From positions 412,021-476,020 of the forward strand of contig MNCI01036144.1 of NCBI GenBank assembly GCA_015680685.1: a stretch of DNA of 64,000 nucleotides. Direction: 5' to 3'. The DNA is from Gnetum montanum (lineage: Eukaryota > Streptophyta > Gnetopsida > Gnetales > Gnetaceae). The notes beneath the pieces are model-generated. The model saw nothing but the letters and a program-made list of their open reading frames with translations. It was not told the DNA's origin and made no database searches. The position numbers and the translations under genes were made by a program. Shown one piece after another: positions 45,946-58,102 of this stretch (the stretch's first letter is position 1; every line of letters begins with the position of its first letter).

Positions 45946-46079
45946 TGGCATATTTTGGGATGTCTTCAATATCACTTAAAAGTGAAACATGCAGTATAGC
46001 ATTCCTAAATAAGTTTTTAAGTTGTTTATCCTCAACCTTCTTGGAATCAAGTCTATGTGGAAATGGAGCTTAAAGGAAA

Positions 46080-47480
46080 GGTGTATTAGAATCATTTAAA
46101 TCAATATTGGTTCACATTTTTAGTCCATAGAAAGCTCCCTACTAAAATATTTTTTCAATCTCATCATGCAACCTCCTTTTCTCCATAAACTTTCTAGAAG
46201 AAGGTTGGGGATTAATAACTTTACCACTTCTTGTAATGGTTTTACAGTAATCAATTTCTTGAGAGAACACCATATGCAACTCTTTCTATTATGATCTTTG
46301 GTAGTTTTCTTAATTTATGATAGTAATGAATTTTTTGTTTATAGGACTTTAGTAAGTTTAATTATATGATCATTTTGCTATTTTAATGTTTGTTAAAGAT
46401 TCTCATTTTCCTACAATACTTGCTTATAAAATTCTTGATTTTTATTTGGCATCTAAGGTCTCCTAAAATTATTATAATTGTTTTGATAAATGGATCTACA
46501 TTGAGAATGATTCTAATAATTTTGATTGAGATTTTGGTTCCAACCCCTACTCTGAGAGGTAGATCCTCTAAATTGTCAACTTTGTTGAGATACCACATTG
46601 GCTTTCTTTTTAATAAATGGAAAATTTAGGTAATCATGGGTAGTATGATCAATCTTCTTACAAATGACACAAGCATAAGGATAATCCATACCTCCAACCT
46701 ATGGTTGACTAGCATTATGAATTCTCTTTATGGTTCTTGCTAAAGATGATCATGCCTGCATATTAGGGTTAGAAGATAATGATAAAAGAGACAATTCATT
46801 ATTTACCTTAGTTTTTTTCCAAGCCTACCATAACCATATGTTCCAACAAATTGGCCTTCATATTTATAGGCCAACTCTTACTTTGATTAACAATTTGATT
46901 AAGAGCCTCAAAAGTAACATTTGGAGTCATTTTCATTATCCACCACATGCAAAATCTATACTTTGCCTGGTATGAGAAGTTAGATCATCAAGAAAAAAAC
47001 CTAATAATTGATATTCTATAAAACCATGATTAGGAGTTTTAGCCTTAATATCTTTAGAGATCTCCCAATCTTATTCATAAGTTTCATCTTTTTTGTTAAA
47101 AGCCTGAGAGTTATTTTTAATAAAGATGAATCTTAGTAGAAGATAAAGAAAACTATTCAAAAATTCATCCTTAAATCCATCCCAAGACTATATAGTTTAC
47201 AGCTTAAGGGATCTATATCATGATAATGCATGATCTCTAAAAGTAAGATAAAATACACTCATTTTAGTACATTCACCAACATTATTACCACATGTTACAA
47301 TCAAAGTCCCAAAAGCCTAAATATGATAACATGGATCCTCATGATTAGCACTAAAAAACCTAAGGAAACCCTATTAAATTTTTAATTTCCATATATTTTC
47401 TAGGAGGAAAAAATTATGAAGAAAGTATAAAATAGACTTCTTACCCATTAAGTCCAGTAAAGATAATTAAGCTAACATAC
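46080..47480 (-). pseudogene. Gag of the minus-strand element
   Basis: Minus-strand motifs are FRDHALSWYRSL near 47,230, SWDGFKDEFLN near 47,180, TPNHGFIEYQLLGFFLDDLT near 47,000, IDFACGG, and a zinc-knuckle remnant YACVICKKIDHTTHDY near 46,650. That is the capsid and nucleocapsid order of Athila-like gag, separated by stops and shifts. Confidence 0.75.
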
Positions 47481-48792
47481 CTTGATTTTGAAATTGCAAA
47501 AATTGATTTAATTAATTTCCTAGTGGATTCAAATGATGTGAAAGAGGATGTGATATTGGTTAAGGTACTGATTAAATGGCTTGAACGTTCATGATTGGTT
47601 GACTTTATTAGGGAATGTTTATAAAAGTATGAACATTTGAAAAAGACTATTGTAATACCTACATAAATCTAGTTCATTAAGTGACTTCTTGTTGAACACT
47701 TGGGTTTTGTGGCATAAGTATGAATGGGGATTAAATGAAATTGTTGGTTAAGCAATAGATTGACGTAAATATGAAATATTCTAATAATTCATAGAAATGA
47801 AATATTACCTAGATTGAGGAACTAATAAAGAAATTAAGATTATGGGTTGTTGAGTAGACATAGAAAATGAATGTGAGGCTAGTTCAAATGATATGCTAGG
47901 CCATGTATTTTGAGTAGCTTGTAAAAGGGCATTTAACAATGTTTGATGAGTGTTTTAAAGATGTTGTTGATGTAATTGTTATTGGTGAAAACTATATGTA
48001 TGGTTATCAAGAGTATTTGAAAAATATGTCATTTCCTTGTTGAGTGGTAGATTGAGTTTGAAATAATAGATTAGTCATATGTATTAACAAAAGAGAATTT
48101 GAAATACTACTAGATAGAGGCTAAGTTTAAGTCATAAAACTAGACTAACTCATACTATTCAATGTTGATGTTCCAAATCCAATTTAAGTAGGCATGCCAA
48201 GTATCATAGACACTTTATTAGGTTGGATAGAATTTGAGAATAAGAATATCGATTATGTTCCACTCATGGTCAAAGTAAAAGGGCTCTAAAAATGATCAAT
48301 ATTGTTAACCATATTACTCCTAGTTGAATCTGGGAGTATACCTCTATCTCAAAAATTGATGGAACATCCTACTAAGATAAATTTGTTCCAAAATTTTAGG
48401 ATGAAGAAGAAGAGGATTCTTCTAACAAAATAGGAACCTTATTTACTCTTCTTTTCCATAAATTCATCAACAAAAAGGTATCTTTGACCAATCTCTTCCC
48501 TTTCTTATCAATCCAAACCATAAACCTAAAAGAAAATTGGAAAATATAGAGGGAAAGTTACACAAAAGAAAAATAAAGAAATAAACTCAAGATAACAATT
48601 GGTGTCTTATTTTAATAGTTTATTTATTCAAAAATAATTATAAATCCAACAAGAAGATCTACATATCTATCAAAGCTAATTGGAATTGTAACAAATTTTC
48701 TAAATACATAGAAATAAGTGAATTAGTATCCATAATAAAATAATACAATAACCAAAAGAAAAGAAAAATTTCAAAATGGAACCATAACCCAT

Positions 48793-48811
48793 GAAAATCA
48801 CAATGATGCCA
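48793..48811 (-). other. candidate primer-binding site of minus-strand element
   Basis: The minus strand reads TGGCATCATTGTGATTTTC three to four bases after TGTCAACA. Its first twelve bases match the tRNA-Asp primer sequence allowing only transitions; the rest does not match. If correct, the 5' LTR ends at 48,815 and extends to higher coordinates, but its other end was not found. Confidence 0.4.
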
Positions 48812-48822
48812 AAATGTTGACA

Positions 48823-49570
48823 TTTATAAAATGTGTTCTTGTGCTATAGAATGTGGTGAATTAATCATATGGGAGATCACAAGCTATGTAAATTAAAGAT
48901 ACCAGGATAATGGTGTACCTAGGATCATGACATAAGAACATGCAACATTGAAAAAAATGCCAAAAATAATCACTTAAATTAATGAAAGAAATAGTATAGT
49001 ATCAATTCATAAATTATAGTCCTCAATTCTTAATACATAATTCTTTCTGCTATGATGAATTATGATTCATTTCATGATCTTATGATCTTGTTTGGTCTTC
49101 ATCCTTAGTGATCTAATTATTAGAACTTTCATCGTACTTCAATCCACATTAGTTTGGCTTTAGTTTGGTGGTTGAAACAACTTTCAACTAACTATAACCT
49201 ATTATGAGTTACATGAGGTTGCAGCTTCACATTCAAGTCACAACTAACATTGAACAAATAACCATTGCTAGTTATTATGAGTGATAGTCATTTCAAATGA
49301 GACTTCAATAGTCAACTATTCAATTTCCAATAATTAAGATTTTCAATGGTCTAGATTGGCCATGAGTTGTATGATCTCATATTAATAAAAGTAGTATTTT
49401 GTAAATATATTTATTGTGACCTAGTATAGGTCAAAAATGGTCACATCTACTAGTTTAATGTTGGTTTTTTATTACTAAAGATAAATGCAATATACATCAC
49501 CTTGTATTCAAGAAAGGAATGTGTACTATGAGCAAGTGTGGGTTGCATGAGCTCATAGTTCATATTATAA
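48823..49570. other. unassigned, possibly 5' LTR of minus-strand element
   Basis: No coding sequence is supported. By position it should contain the 5' LTR of the minus-strand element, but I found no opposite terminus or promoter motif that proves it. Confidence 0.3.
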
Positions 49571-49575
49571 CCAAA

Positions 49576-50372
49576 TGATGGGATGTGATATCGCATGGGC
49601 CATGCCGCAATATCGTGTTCGCCGCGATATTGCATCCCACACGATATCGAGTCTATAAATAAGAGGTGGCTCTCCCTTGTTTTCACATATAGATCTAGAC
49701 CCTTAGCGAAACTATGGTAGTTTTACCTCTCTAGAGATAGAATATTTTCCATGTGCTTGCAGTAGGAGCTCCAAAGTGAATAGATCTTTATCCGAGCAAA
49801 TATTGTACCTGAATACATGTTTGTGTACGACAATAAAGACAAACTTCTTGGATAAACCTTGCAATGCATGGAATAGGCTAAATAGGACTTTTATTTATTG
49901 TTTATTATTTACATGCTTTATTAGTGATTAAATCTCTCTCAAACCTTCTCTCTTAGTTAAGTGCCTCAGTATGACTGCTTCGAGCATGTGCGTTACGCTT
50001 GGTGATCCCAGCAACGATTAGCATTTGGTAACCAAGGTTGCATTGGTTCAGGGTGTGAACGATATGTGGGAACGGATGTTGATGCTAGGTTAATTCAGAC
50101 TTAATTAGTTAGTTAAAGTTAGTAATTAGTCTATTTACCATTCACATTATCAGCATAGGAGATAAAAACTGAAAAGACAATAAAAATCATATACCTCAGA
50201 CTTACTTAACCATACACCATGACAACTACAAGTAAGTCTGGGAAGACAATGAATAATTAACTTTAAGTGTTCCATGAGGCGTGTAGGCACTTAGTCTGCG
50301 GAGTTTTACTAGATCGCACGTGTTACGCTTGTATTCGTATGGTTGAGTGTAGGGGTACCTCGCCACTCATCA
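49576..50372 (+). mobile_element. solo LTR, TGATGG...CTCATCA family
   Basis: This 797-bp LTR ends CGCCACTCATCA and is flanked by CCAAA (49,571-49,575) and CCAAG (50,373-50,377), a target duplication with one transition. It has U3 palindromes, a TATAAATA box at 49,654-49,661, GCAGTAGGAGCTC, GATCTTTATCCGAGCA and an AATAAAGACAAAC signal in R, and U5 ending GGGGTACCTCGCC. It is the closest relative of the solo LTR at 602. No primer site or internal region follows. Confidence 0.88.
49582..49661 (+). promoter_or_regulatory. U3 palindrome cluster and TATA box
   Basis: TGATATCGCAT, GCAATATCGTG, CGCGATATTGC and ACGATATCGAG, all variants of GCGATATCGC, precede TATAAATA. It has the same layout as at 610-691, with independent CpG decay. 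Confidence 0.6.
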
Positions 50373-50377
50373 CCAAG

Positions 50378-53331
50378 TTTCAAGAATCTTCAACTTGCAA
50401 GTTGTCTTAAAAAAATCCACATCATCCCTTAGGTACTCAAGTACTCTCCCACTATCTTACTAGCTCACCAAAAGAGATTCCATGGTTGAAAAAAGTGAAT
50501 GAAGCTTCCAAGACTATCAACCAAAGGTGGATACAACTCCTATGAGGTCATATCTACCTAACAAAATCATAGAAATTATTAAAAATCAATAATATTAGAA
50601 CATTAATTTATGAATTAATAGAAAATTTACCACTACCTTTAATACATGTGGACAACAAAACATCATTTCATGGGCTATCATCTAATGTCTTAATCTTAAA
50701 AAATATGTCATGTGTTCGTATTACAACTTTATATTCATTTAATTTAGTGAAGATAGAGTAAGCATCATATGTGTGATTACATTACCTTTCTCAACAAGAA
50801 ATTGCATTACTTCAAGCCATTTTTATGATTATTAGGTATTCATCTAAGATTAATGCTATTGTAACAACTTGCATTTTTTGATGCCTAGGTTAGTATCTTC
50901 ATCTTATTCTCATGTGCTATTAGATTATAATACCTTGTACCCCTTAGTATATTTTTTATTTAAATTCTTGATGGCTTATGTTGGACCTATGTCTTGTAGT
51001 TTATTAACCTTTCTATTATATTGACTATGGATGTCTTTTCTGAGCTATGTTCTTTGTGATTTCCTTTTTAGTTGACATTTCTTTTTACTATTTTAATTTA
51101 CCTTTTGTTTTATTTTTATATTTCTTTTCATTTTTATTATCTTCAATATTTTTAGTTTTATGTATTTTATTTTAATCTAGAAAATTTTCACTAGCCTCTT
51201 TTGTTGAAGTTTTAAGTTAATAGGTATGAGACACTAGATGGGTCATTAATACATGGGGTACCTCATTGGTTTGTGGTATGCATTATTTAGGTTTCTTTAT
51301 ATTTTTTAAATAAGTATTTTTTTTTCTATTTTTTGTTATGTTTTAAAGTGTCTCGTAATAATTCCTTGGTTAGTTATGTTTGAACCTTAGGCCTTGGTAT
51401 TAGTTTTAGCATAGACATAGATATTATCTTTCCTTAGTGGGATATCTATTAGGCTAGGGTTGGGTACAAGCCCATGTTATCATATATTTTTATTTAATTT
51501 TAGAAATCATTTTTCTTTTTATATTTAGTTTTTCCATTAGATTTATCCTTTTTTTTTCCAATCATGTCATACCCTTATGAGCATAAATTCTTAACATCCA
51601 GTGCATTAGAAACCTTTCATTAGCATTACAAACATCATAGAGAAAAAACCAAAGAAGGAGACCTTGTTAGTTTGAAGAAGAGTTAGATCTAGAGCTTTGC
51701 TATCATCCAAGACCCTAGTCAGAGCTTAGTTTTAGATCTCATTTTAAGTTTTGCATAGTTCCAATTTTTAACATTTAGTTTTACCTCTAGTTTGAAGCCT
51801 ATTTAGGAGATTGCAGTCATGTAAATATTTCTAGCAGCAGCACTATTATTTCAGCTAGAAACATTTGGTACTTTATTATAATTTATGGGTTTTTGAGTAT
51901 ATCTATTTTTTGTGCATTCATTTGACTAATATTTATTTTCTTAGCAACTATTCAATAGATTACTTACTATTTAAATCTTATTAATTTGTACATATCTTCT
52001 AGAGATCTAGCATTTTTCTAAAATTTTGAGTTGTAATTCACATTTTTTATCCTCAAAATAATGTCAAATGATAATGACCAAGAAGATAAACTTGTTTAAC
52101 TCACTAGTGTGGATCTAGGGCACCCTTTGTTTTCTATCACAATGCATGATGATATCATTATCAAATCTAGCATGAAGAATTAAATAACTTTTGTAAAGTA
52201 AGTCCCATTATCTAAGCAACAAAAAATTTAAGAAAATAGTGAAAAACCTAGCTTCTGGGACTTCATAAAATGCTTGAGATTTTGAAAATGAAAACTAATC
52301 AAATTTTTCATCTTTTAGCACCTTTGAATAGTCTTCAAAAGCTTAGATTCATTTTGTAATATTTCTACATTTTGATAGTCACCTTTAGAACTTATATTTT
52401 TAGCTTTTGGCCATTTTGGCCTTCTTAGAATTCTTATTTAGCAACATCTTTCTTAGATTTAGAGCTTTCATTTGGTATTTATAGTGATTTGGATACATCT
52501 TCCAACTACCTTGGGATAATTAGTTATATATATGCATGCATGCATATATGTATATGGTATTTTGTAATTATTTAGCTTTGGGTTTGGATTTGGAATTATT
52601 TATGCAAGTTGTTTTTATCAATGGATATTCTAACAATCTTTGTGATGCTTACATGAGTTGCCTTCACTGGTAAGGAGCTACATACTTATGTGGATAATTT
52701 TTCTTAAAAAGTGGCATATTGATTTTTCATTACTTACATGGGTCATCTTTCTACATAAGGAGTCAAATACTTATGAGTTACATTTCTTGGTAAGTACTAT
52801 TTGTTTAGTTTTGGTTTTCATTTGGGTTTTGTGAATGGTGGTGATGTCTTTTCTATTATTTTTTATTATTTTATTTGATTATTATTTATTATTTTATCTA
52901 TGAATGTGTATATTTTTTATGCTAATTTTCTACTTGTAGCTACTATCTAGCTACCTAATGCCTCAAAAAAAAATAAAAAAAAATAAGAGAGTGTTTTATA
53001 GCTTATATCTCCTACTCAATCTTAGGATTGCTTATCCTTGTATTTTTGTCTCTTCCAAGTGATTTAGTTAGTGATGAGAAAGAGGAGTTTAGATGGGGAA
53101 GCCAATTATTAGATTCTTACTTAATGCATTTTAGCTTAGCCATTAAGTTTCTAGTTTTATATTGTTTATTCTTCTAAGATATAATATTTAGCTAGAATTT
53201 TTGTATTATGTGAAACACCATATAGAAAGCACATGTTATAACCTATAACCTTCACCATGTAACTTGAGGCAAGATTTCATTATAAATGTAAGGTTTGTGG
53301 CCCATGAGCTGCAATCTTGCATACTTTAACT
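50378..53331. other. unassigned AT-rich stretch
   Basis: Nearly 3 kb with no supported gene. T-rich between 51,050 and 51,560, an ATGCATGCATGCAT-type alternating run near 52,531-52,550, and A-rich at 52,965. No transposon motif recognised. Confidence 0.4.
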
Positions 53332-54739
53332 TGTTGGGACTAAAAAAAGCCTCATAAGTATTATTTCCTTACTTCCAAGGTGGAAAAGTGCTATTATTTC
53401 TATATATGGGCTTGGGAAGGCTTAAAGTGCCTTGGAGATTGTTAAATTTGGCATTTTCATGGGTTTTTGTAGAGGTATAGCCTCAACTACATTGAAGCCA
53501 TCTACCCACAGTGTAGATAATGTTGGGTTTTCACTTTCCAGCAACAACACCCAACGTAGTCACCACAAAGCCCAGTGTAGCTACAACATCAATGTTTGTA
53601 TTGTTGGGTTTTCCATTTTCCTAGCAATGGCCAGCATAGTCAAAACATTTTTCAAGTGGTGGCAACACGACCATCATAGTCATGTCAGATCGTTAGTAGT
53701 TGCAATTTTGGCTAGTGTAGTCACCATGATTTCAGTAGATTTCAACAACACCTAGCGTAGTCTCCAAGGCTAGCATAGTCAAGATGGAGGCTAGCATAGT
53801 CACAAAAGTCCATTTACTATTTTTAATATGTGGATGGGCTTTGGTAGCCTAGGTGCACTAAAACTTACTAGAAATGGTCAACTACACTAGAAACTATAGC
53901 TGTTACACTTGTAATCAATCTATTAGCAATCATGGTAGTAATTTGTAGCATTAAATTAGCAACCTAAAGCCTATAAAACACAAACTTGAATACCATATTG
54001 AGGTTCCAATAATTTTTTAGCAAGTTTTGAACATTTTTTGTAACCAAGAGATTCATGGCCTTTTTGCAACCTTGAGAGCTAGAATTTCATTTGGTGTGTA
54101 TGCTAAGCATTAGAGATCTTTGGTGTAACACCATTGGAATAAAAGCTTGTACCACTATTACCACCATCTGTAGTGAAAGTTGTAGACCCAAATGAAAACT
54201 AGCAAGGAGTTTTAAGAGATTGGAACTAGGAAGTATCTAAACCATGGAGATCGACTGCATACCACATTCTATCATCTCCAATAGGCTTCAAGCTCTATTT
54301 AAGCTAGCTTCTTGTGTCTTAAGTACACCATCTATACTTCTTAAACTTTACAATTTTATTTAATAAAATTTTTAGTTCAATTGTAGTGTAGATCTATTTT
54401 CAATTTTAATTTTGTGATAATTTGTTTTTGTTTAAATCTACAATTTTTATTCTTATTTTCATTTCAATTTTACACTTCGTAAGTCCTTGGGTGATCAACA
54501 AGACCATATAGGATACATTGAATCCTATTTTTGAAGGCCTTTGGGATTCAAGGTTAGGCTATTGTAGCCTAGGATTTTCAATTTTCTAATAATCAAATTT
54601 TTTAGGTGCAATAGTTTCTTGCAATAGAAGGAGGTCCTGCACATGAATTCTCACTTAAAACCTTTTTGAACATTTTCAAAACCTATTTTCACTAGTGTAA
54701 CCTTTGAAACCTACAATTTTTAACATAAAAAATCCAACA
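53332..54739 (+). repeat. 5' LTR of gag-protease element
   Basis: It starts TGTTGGGAC and ends AATCCAACA, inverted termini matching at six of seven bases, which gives 1,408 bp. A TATA box TATAAAAC lies at 53,972-53,979 and a GGAATAAAAGCTTG polyadenylation-type signal near 54,140. After the LTR, GTGACATCCCACTTC may be a decayed primer site. No second copy is in the window, so the start is inferred from the terminal match. Confidence 0.55.
53499..53812 (+). promoter_or_regulatory. U3 motif array, CTAGCGTAGTCA type
   Basis: About nine copies of a YYAGCGTAGTCA-like motif at irregular spacing: CCACAGTGTAG, CCAACGTAGTCA, CCAGTGTAGCTA, CCAGCATAGTCA, CCATCATAGTCA, CTAGTGTAGTCA, CTAGCGTAGTCT, and two of CTAGCATAGTCA. 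The variable dinucleotide is CG, TG or CA, the three states expected from decay of one methylated CpG. Further copies occur in the leader (54,766, 54,836, 54,985). Confidence 0.65.
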
Positions 54740-55399
54740 GTGACATCCCACTTCCTACCCACAATACCCAACGTAGTTGTGGTGGGGGATTTGGGTTTTG
54801 ATTGCATTTTCATAATAATTGCTAGATTCTATGGAACCCAACATAGTCAATGAAAAAACTTGCAATTTTTACCTTTTGAAACCTGTACTAGACATCTAAA
54901 ATTCAACATAGGTCATTTTAAAATCCAAGATCTCTACTATGAATTTCTGTAGCCAAAAATCTATCATAGACATCTCTAAGACTACAACATAGTCCTTGGA
55001 ATACCAAACATTTTCACATTCCATTTTCTAAAACCAACATACATCCTTTGGCAAGAAAATTTCCATTTCGAATTTTCCCAAGTGAAAACTCATTTTCCAC
55101 CATCTACTGTAGCATAATTGGCTGGAAGATAGTATGGTCTACTACACACCCTTTAGTGGAGACACCCTTGAAACAACAACATAGTTGGTATTACCAACTT
55201 TAAAATCACAACATCATTTTCTTGAGGGTGGTGTACACCATTTATACTACATTAACACTTTAAACCACACTTTTCGTTTATAGTCAACTACACTGTTGGG
55301 TAATTCCAACTTACAAAAACTTTTACTAAAAATAGTACAACTTCAAAATCAACATTTTTGGTAATGTCTTTTAGTAAATTTACCATTTTGTTCATTAAC

Positions 55400-57430
55400 A
55401 TGATCAACATGACATCTAGCTAGGATGGAATGAGGATCTATGATCTTAGAGACTATATTGTAGCTAAGTGAAGATAATCACTTAGGCTACATGGGCAAAG
55501 CCCAAAATTTATTGTGCTCAATGAAGAGCACTACAACCATATCTATGCAAAAATCCAAGCTAGATTATTTCTTCCTCGTGTAAAGGTAGAAGCCAAGCAT
55601 GAGTACACGCTAATCCATCCCAATGGAAAGGAACACATACCTTTTCCCTATGATAAATACCCTTAAACAATGTTCACACTTGCATAATCTCTTACCTAAT
55701 TAAGATGGTAGAGAAAGATGCAAAATCAAGCTCAGAAAGCCAACATGATGAACACGATGAGATCAAGGTGGAGCTCAAACTAGAGACCTTCATAGGAGAC
55801 CTATTTTAACAATTGGTCTTCCAAGCCACCATGTCCACTTTGGTCCCACTTGTCTCTTCCATGGAATAGACATCTCAATCATCATCACCTATATACTCAA
55901 CCATGCTTGGGCTGACACCTATTATAGCAGCCCATTAGGTGCATTCAGTTCCTTAAATGGCCTACCTCTTTTCAGCCATTCCTTTCATTAGACAACCTTG
56001 GTATGCATAGCCCTCATTGATGGTTCTCACTATTTCTCATCCATTTTCTATACAAGTGGGCCTCATAATGAGACCCCAAATAGCCCAAGGGACACAAACA
56101 CCATTTTTCTTCTTTGTGTCTTAATTTTTGGCACAAACATCCTTCTCCTTGTTTAGTGCTCCCATGATCACCATAAGACAACCTCTCTCCTCCATACTAT
56201 AACCTATTTCAAGGCCATAGATCTCTCAGCTGACATCGCAACCATTTTTGTAAAGACCATAGCTCACAAGAATTTCCAAAGGACCAGATCAAGCATTTTA
56301 GATGATGCAAGACTTGATGGAAGAATTAGAAAAGCTCAAAGCTTCCACAAGCTAGACAGTCAAGATAATGGACTTCTACCAAGATGATCCCATTAGTCCT
56401 GCTGTCCCACTAATCACTCTTCCATAGGGTATCCCCATTTCCCAATTCACCGAGTACATTGGTGAAGGTAACCTAAATGCCAACCTCATAACCTTCCATT
56501 CTAAATGCCTATTACTACAAGGCTAGCTGCATACTATCATGAAGATATTCCCCATGTCCCTAATGGCATGAGCCTTGGATTGGTACCATGTGTTGCCAAG
56601 AGAATTGATATCCTTATTGAAAGACTTAATTTCATAGTTTGTTAACCATTTCAAGTACAACTTGAAACCTGATACGAGTCTTGACCAACTAATGAAGGTC
56701 AACTACGGATCCCTTGAGCTTGTACAAAAATTCATACAATGATGGAATTCTCTACTTAATGAGATTCTAGAAACTATAGCTGAAACACATCTTCTAGTTA
56801 TCTTCAAGTGGGTGGTTAATGACTTTATTAAGTTGAATCTATATTACCTAGATCCATAATCACTTAGCTAAGTCTTTTACCAAATGAGGAACATAGAGGA
56901 CATGGCCAAGGCTGCCATGACCCTACCTACCTAGCATTTAAGAACCATCACACACAAAAAGAGAAATAGAGGGGTAGGCAAAACAACAAAACCATGGTCA
57001 TAGTGGCTAAGGACAACAAAACAATTGGACAGGGGCCAACGACCAATCAATCCAAGGCCCTTGTTCATAATAATCAACCTTTGACATTTGGGGCCTCTAC
57101 ATCAACTACTTCAAGGTTTAATTTTGAATGTAAAGACCAGTCGAAGTATACAAGGTTACTGTTGAAACCATTAAAACTTCCTGATCAACTGTTAAAGAGT
57201 GGAAGAATTTAATATAAATAGATGATTGAAGCCACCCATCAAAAGCATGATAGGCTATGCAAGATAGATGAAAATCCCACTCTTGCAACTAAGGATGATC
57301 CCATGGTACCTAAATACTTCAAACTAGACTATTCTTTCCACTACCATCAACTTCTAGGTCATGACACAGATTTTTGCCTAGCACTAAAGGATGACTTGTA
57401 GAAGATGATAAAAAGGAAAGAATTGAACCT
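55400..57430 (+). pseudogene. Gag of gag-protease element
   Basis: An N-terminal segment (YNHIYAKIQARLFLPRVKVE, HEYTLIHPNGKEH) lies at 55,520-55,640. The capsid-like core at 56,440-56,860 has FTEYIGEGNLNANLITFHSK, ALDWYHVLPRELISLLKDLI and FVNHFKYNLKPDTSLDQLM, typical of Tat-type gag. A knuckle remnant FHYHQLLGHDTDFCLALK (57,339-57,395) matches the CxxHxxxGHdTxxC pattern with the first Cys lost. Stops are scattered, but motif order is intact. Confidence 0.75.
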
Positions 57431-58102
57431 TTATGCTTCAAACCTAGTTAAATCACAAAATTAATCTACCCAAGTATATAAAGATTTGCTAAATTCCAAT
57501 AATAGTCCATACACTATCACAACATTCAATGTGACCAACAACTCTATACCTACGCAAGATCCATTCATGATATAGGTACCTCCTTGCAACAACAGAGGCT
57601 TTTCAGCTTCCACTAGCTCAAGGTTCCCTTTTTTTGTAAGGGTTCCACCACCTACACATCCCAAGGATCCTTTTTTAATTAGGATGTTCCCTCCTGCTAA
57701 AGCCAAAACCAAATCTACTACTACAATAGAGAAAAGTCCCCCCATAGTGGCTAACACAATGGCTTCTTTACAACCCATGAACAACAATAGAAAATCCCCC
57801 AAAAATGCAAGAATTTTATACCAAATCCTAGGAACAACAACAATAATTAGGTTAATGTATAGAAGGAAGTCAGGTTTCTAAAGCCCACTCCCATCTCATC
57901 TATTTTGATGAGTTCCAATGCTTAAGCTGCTTTAACTAGTCAACCATGGGAGGACCCCAAATCACAAGGAAAGGGAAAAGAAGCCAAACAACCTTTAAAG
58001 CATGAAGTTTGTATCTTGAAGCACATGGAGGAAGTCAAGAATGATAGGAATGAAAAGCCTACAACTAATAACAAAGACTTCCTCAATGTGATGGAACAAG
58101 TA

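Larger units (their letters stand above)
42197..48822 (-). mobile_element. composite Athila/Tat-type gypsy element, minus strand, 3'-truncated
   Basis: Read on the minus strand the order is: candidate primer site (48,811-48,793), gag, protease A, protease B, RNase H of the RVT_3/archaeal-like type, RT, classical gypsy RNase H, integrase N-terminus and start of the core. It is cut at 42,197 against the plus-strand RT. A second RNase H of this type is known from Tat-lineage elements. Finding it upstream of RT and having two protease-like domains is the notable part. All domains are decayed. Confidence 0.75.

Noticed and set aside
57461-57802. 113-codon minus-strand frame
   Set aside because: Antisense to the gag C-terminal region of the 53-59 kb element; hydrophobic because of complementary Pro/Ser/Thr codons.
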